Shown here piece by piece: positions 39,301 through 50,640 of a stretch of DNA of 64,000 nt. A program made the position numbers and the translations under genes. Each line of letters starts with the position of its first letter. Positions within the stretch are counted from its first letter, which is position 1. A model generated the notes under the pieces. The model did no database searches and had not been told where the DNA came from. It saw only the letters and a list, made by a program, of their open reading frames with translations. Source of the stretch: Branchiostoma floridae (Eukaryota > Chordata > Leptocardii > Amphioxiformes > Branchiostomatidae); contig NC_049982.1 of NCBI RefSeq assembly GCF_000003815.2, positions 13,173,822 through 13,237,821 on the forward strand, read 5' to 3'.

Positions 39301-40540
39301 GGACTAATTTCATAATTACCTGAAACTCGACCTCGACTTCGAAGTAGGACTTGATGATGGACTCCAGAATGCCTTGCGCCAGATCCAGGAGTCCACGCCG
39401 GCGGCTGTAATACCGGATAGTTAGTCCCTCGCTGCTTTCCTCCTGAAAATACACACTTCTTCATCTAAACTTCCTGTGCATCAGATATACGTACTTTCCC
39501 TGTGAGTGTATACTAATAGACACCTCATTGCCACCTATAGTATCACCATTTTTAATATTATTGTATTGTTTCCAATATAGATGTTATGTTATCTTTTTTG
39601 GACAATTCGTCTTTCAACACATGCGAGCTTAGACCTTAACCAACGATAGCGGTCAGAAATGGTGTGCAGGTGTTGTAGAGATGACATTACCTTGCAAACG
39701 AAGCTCGGAGGTTTGATTTTCGGGAACGTGTACCGAGCCTGTTCGTGAAGGTTGTCCAGTTCGTCGATGAAGCCTCTCACGTGGCGGGCCAAGGTTCTCA
39801 GGGTCTTTTCGTAGCCATTGTCTGCATACATCGACGGCATATTGGCTCCAAACTCACGCAGTAAAGTCTCCTTACAAAGGGAAAAGTTTGCCGCTTTAGC
39901 TTCAAGCCAGGATGTTGTCATAAATACGATGACTCATATTATGCTCTAATTCTAATCATCTAAGAATATATCCAGACTTGTATCAAGTTGCAAAGTTACT
40001 GAATGGCATAAAGAAATGTACCAAAACATGCAGAGACATTCTTGTACCTTTAAATACAATAATAGCATTGTTTCGAGGACAGACAGCTGAACGTTACGAC
40101 TATGCTATACCCGTAAAGATGTCGGTATTGGCACTGGTACCTGAGGTTTGCCGATGAGTTCACTGGCGGCTCGTGCTATCCGTAAGATGTACTGGTCCGA
40201 GTACGTCTGATTAAGGTGGAAGGTCCACACCTTGATACCAGCACGGTGTCGGACAAGCTGTGGATGACATGGAACGCTGTCAGACTCTGGGAGTTTTTTC
40301 ATGTGACAATTACTTCCCAATAACTACCCACAATTTGTAGAGATCAAGATGTGCGACCTTATATGTGCGCAGCTTTGATCATCATGCACGTTGAAATAGT
40401 TTCATTGCAGTTGCATGTGCCAAAGTGATGTACGTTTCCCTTAGAAATCATACAGGGGAAATAGAAATCACCTTCCAGACATCGTCTCCATAGGTTCCTC
40501 TGAGATACCTGTGGATGGTGTCCAGGTACAAACCGTACAT
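30309..40540 (-). CDS. GUCY1B2: Soluble guanylate cyclase, beta-2-like subunit with CaaX box
   Basis: An 18-exon minus-strand model, 838 aa: 40540-40472, 40257-40141, 39870-39691, 39442-39320, 38889-38688, 38493-38408, 38171-38030, 37242-37093, 36792-36673, 36188-36047, 35594-35465, 35159-35013, 34806-34660, 34179-34023, 31501-31392, 31244-31155, 30864-30685, 30533-30309. Order: H-NOX sensor ([15 protein letters not shown]; proximal haem His about residue 104 in LDNLHEQA; Y-x-S-x-R as YYSRR), H-NOXA/PAS-like region, linker helix ([20 protein letters not shown]), class III cyclase ([31 protein letters not shown]). It makes cGMP from GTP and is gated by a gas such as NO or O2. The protein ends in CNLL, a prenylation-type CaaX box as in vertebrate beta-2, so membrane attachment is likely. 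The exon at 38171-38030 has a weak acceptor and is least certain. The donor at 34023 abuts the assembly gap. Confidence 0.85.
33074..33696. repeat. ~150-bp tandem repeat running into the assembly gap
   Basis: The anchor TCAAGTTCAA recurs at 33074, 33222, 33374 and 33526 (periods 148, 152, 152). Each unit then carries a GGCCCAAA-TCAA block, ACC-CATG-ACCAAA and CGTTC-GAGATA. At least four diverged units are visible and the array continues to the Ns at 33697, so its real length is unknown. It resembles the family at 57.8-58.96 kb. Open frames across it are an artefact of low stop density. Confidence 0.85.
33697..34020. other. Assembly gap (324 N)
   Basis: A run of N inside the cyclase intron between exons 34179-34023 and 31501-31392. 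It is bounded on one side by the ~150-bp tandem repeat, the likely cause of the gap. Confidence 0.99.
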
Positions 40541-42112
40541 GCCGGCTGGGCTGTCTGTGCTCACTCTTGGCTCTTATCGCACGTCTCGGGCTGGAAGTGT
40601 CTTGTTGGCTGCACACCGCAAACAGTAAAACACCAGCTTCAAAACCAAGTGAACCATTATTGGCTGAAACGATTTAGGCGTATAGAAAACGAGCTCCATG
40701 TACATCTATCTAACTTGAAAGATGTGTATACACGTCTTTCTAAATGCATACTTGGCATGGGGACGATGGAGAGTTAGAATGCCCTACGGTACAAACGGCG
40801 GCCTTCACTCTGGGACCTCGTAAGCTTTGTGTAATCTAACTAATAGTGTTATCATTCGTTCAACAGGACTACTTTCAGTGAAAATTAAAGACAAACGATA
40901 AATCTTACCTTAGAATACAGTGTCATAAGAAGACTTCCATGCAGCACACGACATGAAGACTAGCTCCGGACGCCACACCTCTGGATGTGCAGTACTAGTC
41001 CTCCTCAGCGCCAGGAGCGCGCGTCTGCCCGTGACATGTGGCAGGTCGTGTCACCTGCTCCTGTCAGGCCGCCATGAATGGCACCACGCCGCGGTCACGT
41101 CTGGTGCTGACAGTTCAATCATTCCATAAAGCTCTCGGCATTTCTACCATCATCGCCTCTTCTTTTAATAACAGGCTTGACTAATGGGTATATCATAGAA
41201 ACAATTACGAATCCTTTATACCTTCGAATGCTTGATTTTTTGAACGCCTTATGAGGGGTGCATTACCAAACACCTGGTGATATAAAGAAGGTGTTTTTTT
41301 ATGATCTTCCTCAGTTTCTTCCTTTTCTGTTAAGTAGTTAACGGGAGGAATCCAAAGTCCGGTGTTTGCTCTACAAAAATGTGGACGCATTTTGTCCCCG
41401 CAACTACTAGTAGTTACCTTTACGGTAAATGGACAGCGGCCGCGTGCAGCTTGTTTTGGCAGGTCAATTAAGCCGCCTTTTGTACGCTTTGTCTGTAGTG
41501 AAAGAGTGTCAGAGCTAGATCTAGAGATAGATTAACGACAATAACAGCCACCCCATTATGAGTTGGCGGGCTAGGACATTGTGACTCTTTGGCTGTAGGC
41601 TGTCCAGACCAAATGTCGAATCTTATGGAAAGTACACATACAATAACTTAAAAACCGGGGGAATAACACCAACCGCACCCACCCTACAAACACACAGCGC
41701 CTGGGCGAATATACATGATGCAATCATATACATGTACCTCAATCTATGTAAATGTTAATGTATTCGTTTTGTCCCCGGGCGTCGGGCCCTTACGTTGATC
41801 AACTTTTTGGAGGTGCTAACAGGGGTTACGAGAACACCACATCAAATTGTCAGCAGGTCCTCTCTATCCTAAAGCTTAAAAAAAGAATATTTCTTAAATA
41901 ATTCCCCTATAAAAATATAACTGAGCTGTGCACGACATCCGTTAATCGCAACCTTTTCCGCAAAATTAGGCCCCATCTCTTGAGCCTGTCTTTGCTGAAT
42001 CGCCACATTGATGATTTACACCCCCATTTTGAAATGGGTTCTTCTAAAGAGCTCTCCTGGATCATACACACTTTGGTCACCGGCCAATTACACGTTAGGT
42101 AGCGTAGTCAAC
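40541..42112. other. Divergent intergenic region between the cyclase and sulfotransferase A
   Basis: Holds the promoters of two genes transcribed away from each other. A possible 5' UTR exon of the cyclase ends near a TACCTTAG acceptor/donor-like site around 40910. No TATA box is evident and no other gene is recognised. Confidence 0.45.
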
Positions 42113-45100
42113 ATGCGGACAACAATTCTCATGTCGTTTTTCTGTCTTATCGGATTCAGCTGCGCCTCGATGTTGGCGTTTATACTGTACCTCACCACAT
42201 ATGGGAAAGGTACGGGGGTTGGATCGATCGAGTGGAACGCTTTAGACGACTCCATAATTGTCCGGCGACGCGCTGGGATTGCAGGAAGAAATCCGGTCGT
42301 TACTCTGCCAAACACAGTGGTCCTATCAGACAGGTGTGTTTTGTGTGCACCACGCTTGGGGTGGTGGAATATGGGTAGTGAGAGAGTATAGCCAACACTC
42401 GGGATGTATTAGCTACTCTCATCCAGAGAACATATGATGGGGGATATGACATGTATATGATGTCCGTATGGTTCGCTATGCAACCGAATTATAGTCATAT
42501 AACGTGTTACTTATGTGTCTACTAAACCCTTAGGGTTGTGTCCTTGGCAGATATAGGTGGCCAATCTTCTAGTTACCTGGATGAAAAATTGAGGTATTGT
42601 TTTGGCGTGTCTGTCTTGGTGTCTGTCTGATTGTCTGTGTGTGTGCTCCCGATATTTGTTGTCAGAATAGCCCAAGAACCTTTCGATGGATTGTATTGCG
42701 ATATTTGGTATAACCTAATTCCTATCTGGGTGTTTATTGGAAAGATAAAGGTCTAGGTCGATTGTGTGCACCCTGGTATGTGACTTTGATACTGCAGCAT
42801 AACTTCCACTTTGTGTGTCTTTAGTCCTGGACCGTGTCACTATTGTCTTGTTTTGTGGGGAAATAAGCCACTCAACGGCCTCTGATGGGGCTGCACGACA
42901 GTCTCCATGGGTACCAGCGGTCTGCCTGGATTTACCCGCCCTGGGAAGTCACAGAGCCCTGGCAGACTAACGGTAGGCGAGGGGATGGGTATCCAGGTTC
43001 GTTAGAGTCAGGTGGACAGACAAGTTTAATAGAAGAACAGTGTTCACGTGCATAGTGCATACTATCATTACGTCGCGCACGTGTTTATGCAAATGCCGAC
43101 TGATGATTCTATAGTTACGGTGACACTGTTCGGTTTGCTAAACTTAACGAGCGTTCTGAATCATTTCAGAAAATACCTCAACATCAAAGTAGCAGATTCC
43201 CAGTGGAACCGACCACACATCGCGTCCAGTGCCGATGTCATGACCAACAAACAGCCTTCTGTGAAACCTGTCATTGCCTGGAGGGAAAACAGTCAATCTT
43301 TGCGGCCAGGTGAAACCGTCAAGATGGAAAACAATTCTGCAGTACAAACTCAAGACAGACACAAAGAATCGGTTATTAGCGGTAAGCGTGAACAAAAAAG
43401 TAACGAAACTGGGATGATACAGAAACTGCATCAAGGAAATCACCTACCGCTGGCTGATGTGAAGAAAAATCTTCATACAACGTCAAAAAGTATACTTAGA
43501 ACGGAATTTAGCCCCGTGGGTCAAGGACAAAGTAGACATTTTGTCCTTCAGAGCAGCTCCAGTAGCAATAAAGAACCTAATACGCCAAAAGTAGAATCTC
43601 TTAAAGAGTTGCCTATTGTTGGCGATAGGACTGGACTAGTTATTCCTGGACAAAAGGAAACACATAGCATTAAAGATGTCTACATCAACCAGCAAGATCA
43701 CTCAGGACTTAACTCTACCTCAAAATATAAACACCGCCAACATGACGGGAAAACTGACAAGAATTTGGACGATGGTGGTAAATTCAATGAACGATTTTCT
43801 GCATTGAATGATAGTGGATATACAAGAAACAATTTCTCAGTGAACGTTGCTAAAAGAAAACGTTCACCACTGCCTGTGATTGAAGATGGGATAGAGATCG
43901 GGAATGACAGCTACCGGCAGACTACCGGGGACATGTGCGCTCCGAAGAAACATTTTGTTTGGATCAAGGTGCATAAGGCCGGCTCGCAGACCACAAATCC
44001 AATCTTCGAACGGTTCGCCTACAAACATCATCTGAGGGTGAGTCCTGTGACGTTTGGACCCATTTTTAGAAAGGTTGATGTTCTTTTACATGTAGCGGTA
44101 TGATATCAGATAGATGGTTGGCTTGTCTGTTCAACATCAAGGTACATATACCCCTTGTCTCAATAGCATGTGTCTTTTTTGTAGATTTCCTACAGCAGAT
44201 ATCTGGATAACCTTTTCCTGAAGACAGTGACAAAACTGTGTGCAGCAATATCTGAAATAGTCGCATATAGGTCGTCTGCTCTGTTAGACCAGCTGCATAA
44301 TGTAAAATGAATAACAGTAGTAGCAATGTCTGTTGTCACCACGAGCGTTGTTAAGTTAAATGTTGACCTTTTACGTAGCCTTGATAGACAGAACCATAGG
44401 AAATTAAAAGATGGGAGGGATGCAACAAATTAATGGCATCCCTCCCATCTTTTAATTTCCTAGTTATTGTTTGGTATCTCTAACGGCCCGACTGTGTACT
44501 GGCCGCGGTCTCCGAAAGGGGGTGTGTATATGCAGACCCGGAAGGGAGGGCTGTTCGACGCCTTGTATGTTCATAGGTAAGTTGTCGCTGTAGTCGGTGT
44601 AGCTATATATTTATCTCATTTCTTATTTGCATACCTGTGGCAATATGGATAACCTTTTCCTGAAGACAGTGACAAAACTGTGTGCAGCAATATCTGAAAT
44701 AGTCGCATATAGGTCGTCTGCTCTGTTAGACCAGCTGCATAATGTAAAATGAATAACAGTAGTAGCAATGTCTGTTGTCACCACGAGCGTTGTTAAGTTA
44801 AATGTTGACCTTTTACGTAGCCTTGATAGACAGAACCATCTCCGAATGGTTAACGTCAAAGGTAATAACAATAGTAAATAAGGCAGTGTATCGTTTTACG
44901 AGGCACGTGTCCATCACTAATATGTGTGTTTGATTTCATTATCACCGTGACTTAACATGAACTATAACGCTAATAGATAAGCAAACAATAACATTGTTGT
45001 CATTACAGCCGTTACAATAAAACATGGATGCGAGCCCACTTCCCCAATGACACGGTGTATCTGGCTATTGTGAAGGATCCGTTCTCTCACTTCAAGTCCA

Positions 45101-45882
45101 GTTTTCACTACTACGGCCTACAGCGGAATCTCAACTTAGATGACTCCTGGAACCCGGTCAAGACGTTTCTCTCGAACCCCTGGAAGTACAAGACAGAGGC
45201 GCTGTATCAGGGAATACGGTTTGACAAAACCAGAAACGCACAGCTCTTTGACCTGGGGTTTCCCATTGAGAGGTCACACGACATGGTGTGGGCCAGGGAA
45301 TACATTGAACAGTTAGACAAGGACTTCTTACTCGTGATAATTCTAGAGCATTATGCCGAATCATTGGTATTGATGAAGAGGTTGATGTGTTGGGAATTAC
45401 TAGATATTCTATTGGTAGAAGATAGGTTAAACTCTCGACATTACCGGTACAAATACTACCGTCCTACACAGGAAGAGTTGATCAGGTACAAGCAGTATGC
45501 GGAGGCGGAATACGCTATGTACGAACAATTCAATAAGTCCCTGTGGACTAAGATCTCGCAACAGAGTCAGGACTTCTTTCAAGAGGTTGAGCACTACAAG
45601 CGGATGACGAAACAAGTTCGCTATTTTTGTAAGGACAACTCAACTAAAGAACTTTTTATTTCAGCTTCTCCATGGAATGCTCAATATAAAATGAGCCAGT
45701 CCACCTGTACCTACCTCAAAATGCGTGATGATGAATGGAGAGCACATTCGTGGGCACAGCTCCGCTATCCTTCACGTATCAAACGCCCTCTGCGACTTGA
45801 ATACTACAACAACATAAGCAAGTTTCACGACAAGCTGCTAGCTGCGGCCAGAAAAGACTCTGCAGAAAAGGGGAGATCATAG
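42113..45882 (+). CDS. Galactose-3-O-sulfotransferase-like protein, copy A (long stalk)
   Basis: Four exons: 42113-42333, 43170-44037, 44464-44576, 45009-45882; 691 aa. It is a type II Golgi enzyme by layout: short cytoplasmic N-end, membrane anchor at about residues 6-28 (MSFFCLIGFSCASMLAFILY), then a Ser/Lys/Asn/Gln-rich disordered stalk of about 260 residues encoded in exon 2, then the catalytic domain. The PAPS 5'-phosphate loop is FVWIKVHKAGSQTT (about residues 335-350). The 3'-phosphate site is LAIVKDPFSHFKSSFHYY, with K where the family usually has R. The family block LDKDFLLVIILEHY...LMKRLMCWELLDIL is present. Gal3ST enzymes move sulfate from PAPS to the 3-OH of galactose on glycans; the substrate here is unknown. 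It is the first of four tandem copies. An AATAAA lies at 45897. Exon 3 sits between two identical 194-bp repeats. Confidence 0.85.
44204..44397. repeat. 194-bp exact direct repeat, left copy
   Basis: Identical base for base, by eye, to 44646-44839 (offset 442). The two copies bracket exon 3 of sulfotransferase A. Confidence 0.95.
44399..44460. repeat. 25-bp inverted repeat at the exon-3 acceptor of sulfotransferase A
   Basis: Arms 44399-44423 (GGAAATTAAAAGATGGGAGG...) and 44436-44460 are exact reverse complements around a 12-bp loop. The right arm forms the pyrimidine tract of the acceptor at 44462-44463. Confidence 0.95.
44646..44839. repeat. 194-bp exact direct repeat, right copy
   Basis: Second copy of 44204-44397, in the intron after exon 3 of sulfotransferase A. 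Confidence 0.95.
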
Positions 45883-45896
45883 CTTTAGAGCTGCGA

Positions 45897-45902
45897 AATA
45901 AA
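45897..45902 (+). promoter_or_regulatory. Polyadenylation signal of sulfotransferase A
   Basis: AATAAA 15 bases after the stop codon; a close but possible position. Confidence 0.5.
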
Positions 45903-46794
45903 CGTGTTTGTCCATTGACTTCTGACTTTTGATTTGGCATTTCTACTACTTGTACTTGATATATAGGAAATTAAACATCGACCAGTACACAATACTGAAA
46001 AAGCACGTTTTATACATACAATCATTTTGGAATTTGGCATTCGTGCGATACTCAATGGTAACGTTACATCTGCTACATTTGTGAATGTAGACGGACGAGT
46101 TTTTTAAGATGTTCTCCTAGCTGCATTCTTTATACAGTGGAAGCCGCTTAATTGCACACCCAATTTACCAACGAATCATGTAGGGCATTCCTTCTTTTTC
46201 ATGCTGCTAAGCCTTTGACTTGAAGGCATCTTATAAAGAATGCGTAAAATGCGTAAAACTAAGTGATAAGCATGTTTTCAGTGACAATTATATTGTAGTA
46301 ATGCAAAAATCACTTTTAGGTTAAAAAATTCGTCCAATATTTGTTTTGTTATGACCTGTAAGCACTCATGCATAAACACAATACCCTTTGACCTCTGGAT
46401 GTCCCATGGGATGTCCTACTATTGTGATACAGGTGTCTGTACGTGGGTCAACTGGTTTTTCCAGAGGACAATATGGCGACTTAAAGGATAATCTAGTTTA
46501 TCGAATATGAAATAAAGAATTAGTAACAAATCTCGGCTCTTGGCATCAAAATTCTCTAAAGGAAAAGCGAATAATTGTAAATATTTTTACCAATGCCCAT
46601 ATTGCTTGTTGTACTTCTGCTACATGTATGTAAACCGTTTGAAACATCTATACGGCAGCGCACACCCCCATTTTTATATTAGTTTGTTCCCAGATAGTCT
46701 TAAGGTTTCCAAGTAGTCGAACCGTTTTCAGTGTTTCTCTGTATTCATTTTTTTATCGTTGGGAAAAATCTACTGCTGGTCAACTCATACGAAC
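45903..46794. other. Intergenic sequence between sulfotransferases A and B
   Basis: AT-rich, no gene seen. The segment near 46430-46500 (GTGGGTCAACTGGTTT...CATA/TATGGCGACT) resembles one near 50330-50370 before copy C, suggesting promoter-proximal sequence shared by duplication. Confidence 0.5.
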
Positions 46795-49612
46795 ATGGGA
46801 CGAGGCCCAGTTGTTGCCTTCTTGGGCCTTTTTGTCTTCGGTTGTGCGGCCTTACTAGCCTCGTATTGGGACATAGAGTCTTTTAAAATTGGTTCTCAGC
46901 CATTATCATGGGCCATGAGATCAGCTGTGTCATCGGGACTGCAAAATAAACGTGACATCAAAGCAGATCTGGCTGATGCAAATGAAAGGTCAGTGTGGTT
47001 ACTAATAATCTTCTTACAACACCATGATACGGAATATCGGACATCTTGCTGCTGTGCCGCAAGAGATAGTTTTAGACAACTTTCTATCCACACTGAATGC
47101 CGCACAATAAGTAAACACGACAAATGTTGCGTATGCAATTGCAAACCTTCATTATTTACCTAGCAGTAATCAACTTAAAACTAAATTTCAGACTTGTTCA
47201 ATATTTCTCTTGTGTGGTAAGTACCAAGTATGAACTGTTTTCGAACAACCCATCATTATAAATGCTTGGAATAAAGTAAAAAAGCTAATTCTTTATAGGA
47301 GTTTCATGCTAATTATTGTCTGTTTGTGTTGTTGTGTCCCCGAAGCTATCTAGATACACTGTTAGTAGATACAAAATGTAGCACACGAAGCTAGTGTGAA
47401 GGTGGACTTAAAGGTCAAAGGTCAGACTTGTCGAAGCGACTACAGTTCAGAGTTAGGAAATCTATAAATCAGTTCATGGCTGCGGGGTGTTGTTTTTGTG
47501 TTTTCACAGTTATGTACTTTATATAATCATGCTCGTTACGTTCACCGTAGAATAACAGGAACAATCAGTCTGGATCAAACCTCATTTCCACGAGAGTTAA
47601 TGAACTACCATCAATCAAGACATTTGAGAAGCCCTAAATCTTTCACGGAGTCTTGAGATATTTGAACTCCTGTTTTTGCTGATAACAACATTTCAGAGTA
47701 CAACTGACAGAACCGAAAGATGCTTTAGACGCGAACGAGACGATAGGTGTACACAGTAGTCAGCAACAACGACAACAGGCCACAACGTGTGTTCCCAAGA
47801 AGCATTTCGTCTGGATTAAAGTTCACAAGGCTGGCTCCCAGACCACCACGCCATTGTTCGAGAGATTCGCCTTCAACAACCATCTCAAGGTCAGTCAGGG
47901 TCATTGTTGTCACAGTACGAAAAAGTGACGAGGAGGAACTTTCAAGTCACTAGCTATCTTGATAATCATAACATGAATACTTATTCTTAGATAGGATTCA
48001 GCTTTTTGTCATTAGGGTGCATAAACTTTGGTCATTAGATGACAATTATAAAAGACGAACGTCCTTCATGAATACCAACCAAAGGAACCGTAGGGGCTAG
48101 CAACGTACATGTATCTATTATCACGTTTTCGTAAAGCCCGAATTGAATGTCATTATTTTGGCCGTTGATATCAACATTCTCCCTTCTCTTTATTTTCCCT
48201 TAACGTGATGCTTGTTCCTGACATGTAGGTATTACTCGGGGCCCATCGGGGCCCAACCATCAGCTGGCCGCTGCCGCCCAGAGAGGGAGATTATTTTCAG
48301 ACCAAAGATGGCGGACTGTTCGACGCACTTTATTCACACAGGTATTTCATTACAATTAAATATCAAAGTAAAGAACTGATCACTGTGATTTGGGAAACAC
48401 GTACTACCACCGCGTATAGCAACAACACAGATTTACATATTCACACCTTAACGTATTATTGGTGGCACAGAATGCGGGTAAGCTACTTTCTTACGTTTTA
48501 AGCTCTTAACTCAGGCTTTTAACCGGGGAAATAGGGACATATTTACACGACTACTAATTTGTGTCAATGTGTCAACCCTCTACAATGAACGCTACATTTC
48601 ATTCCTTGAATTCTGTCTGTCTGTCTTTTTCCCACATACGAGCTGTGTCCTTGGGTCAGAAGGACTGTCTCTGTATAAAGTGCTGTCGATGAATTACATG
48701 TAACGTTAAATATTGAGAAAAAACATGCTATAATTGTACATTTTCAGTCGTTACAACAAGACGTGGTTGGAGGCTCATTTTCCGGACGACACGGCGTACC
48801 TGGCTATCGTTAAAGAACCCTTCACACACTTTAAGAGTTGTCTCCACTATTACAGCGTACCACGAAAAATCAAACTGAAATCAAAAACTGAAAAGAACCC
48901 TGTTAAGATATTCCTGAAGGATCCTTGGAAATACAAGACTGAGGCCATGTCTCAAGGAATCCGTTGGGACAAAACCAGAAATGCACAGCTCTTTGATTTG
49001 GGTTTCCCCATGGAAAAGTCGGATGACATGGAATGGACGGAGAAATACATCGCTCAGTTAGACCAGGACTTCCTACTTGTCATCATATTAGAATACCATG
49101 ATGAGTCCCTCATATTGTTGAAAAGATTGATGTGTTGGGAACTTTACGATATTCTCCTGGGAGCTGAAAGCCGAAACAGTCGACCGTACAGCTACAAGTC
49201 TTACAAGCCGACACCAGAAGAGGAGACGACCTACAGGAAGTACGCGGCGGCGGAATACGCCATGTACCAACGGTTCAACCAGTCGTTGTGGGAGAAAATC
49301 TCACAACAGAGCCCGGATTTCTTTCAAGAGGTGGACAATTATAGGAAGGTTACTAAACACGTCCGTGGGTTTTGCAAGGGTGGGAAGAAGAAGGAACTAG
49401 TCATCCCAGCTTCAGCGTGGAACCCCGAGTACAAGCTGCCGCGCAGTTTCTGTAAAGTCCTGAAGACGGATGATCCGGTATGGAGGAGGAAGTCATGGCA
49501 GCAGCTGAAGTACCCACCGCTACACAAGGTCAACATACCGTTTAACGCCAGGACCAACCTCGCCAAGTTTCTGGCCGCAGCAAGACGTGATTCTGAGGAG
49601 AATAAAGAATGA
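46795..49612 (+). CDS. Galactose-3-O-sulfotransferase-like protein, copy B
   Basis: Four exons: 46795-46988, 47697-47889, 48229-48341, 48748-49612; 454 aa, all introns GT-AG with the same phases (2, 0, 2) as copy A. It is a type II anchor protein (residues about 5-24, PVVAFLGLFVFGCAALLASY) with a short stalk. The PAPS loop HFVWIKVHKAGSQTTTPLF lies at about residues 98-117, and the 3'-phosphate site is LAIVKEPFTHFKSCLHYY. The catalytic block (FDLGFPMEKSDDMEWTEKYI, LLVIILEYHDESLILLKRLM) and the C-terminal LPRSFCK segment are complete. The closest relative in the window is copy C, including intron sequence around exon 3. An AATAAA lies at 49732. The glycan acceptor cannot be told from sequence. 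Confidence 0.87.
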
Positions 49613-50640
49613 TTCCAGTACCTGCTCAGTCATCGGTAATGAAAGAAATATGTACACTGTCAGGATTCGGAGTTTTCTGATTATAAACCAGTGGAGTTGT
49701 CCTTGTTAATCCATGGGAAAGATGTTTGACTAATAAATAGACACTACAGTATGATATTATTGTTTTTTGATGGTGCTTTCATGGGTACTAATACACATAA
49801 TACACTGATACACATGTACAATACCTCTCACGATAGATAAACATTTCCATCCTATAGGTATATGCAAATTTCTACTTAGAAATGTACATCACATAGTATG
49901 ACATTATCTCTTTTCAGCCATCCTGTTATTTCTTTTCGATTGCTTTCATAGGGTTATATATTATATTTCTTACGAGGAACATACAAAGACAAAGATAGCC
50001 CAGTCAAGTTACAGGCCGAGACTAAACGTTACACATGTAGAAACGGTTCGTGTGTGTTTGAAGCGTCTCCTGGCGGTTATTGGGTGGTTTACAGCAGATC
50101 CAAATAAATAGGTAGAAAATATTTAGTTTCAAGCCAATGGCACGTAATGTAGTCTCTTTCATGATGCTTCGAAAGTCGTTGAGAGAGAGTGGTGTGAAGC
50201 CAAATACTCTGTCAAATGTGGGGACCCATCGTAAATAGTGCTATCATTGCATTGAAGGATGAATTGTTGTCCTGTAAGCTTACTTTTGCTCTCTCACCTT
50301 TGCCCTGATGCCGTAAGTACATTATCTAAGTGGATCAACTGGTTTCAGGACGGCACCATAACGACTCTTTTAACTGTCAAAAATCAAAGATACAAATAAA
50401 TTCAATTTACCATGTTCCCTAAAACAACTTATATGAAACAAAAATATGACTATATGTACTTGATGTTTTGTAAAATTCTATTGTGATACATAATCTCATC
50501 GGACACGTCTATATAGCATTACTCTGAGGAAGCTGACGCCCCCGTTTCAAAAGTAGCTTCTGCCCGGGTGGGTCAAGGTTCTGGCAATATGTTTTTACAA
50601 ATGCTGTGACAACATTAGCCGATATCTAGAGTGCAGAAAC
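49613..50640. other. Intergenic sequence between sulfotransferases B and C
   Basis: AT-rich, no gene recognised. It contains the likely AATAAA of copy B at 49732-49737 and the copy C promoter without an obvious TATA box. Confidence 0.5.

Noticed and set aside
43144-43443. Minus-strand frame over copy A exon 2
   Set aside because: Shadow; the plus strand joins in phase to both neighbours.
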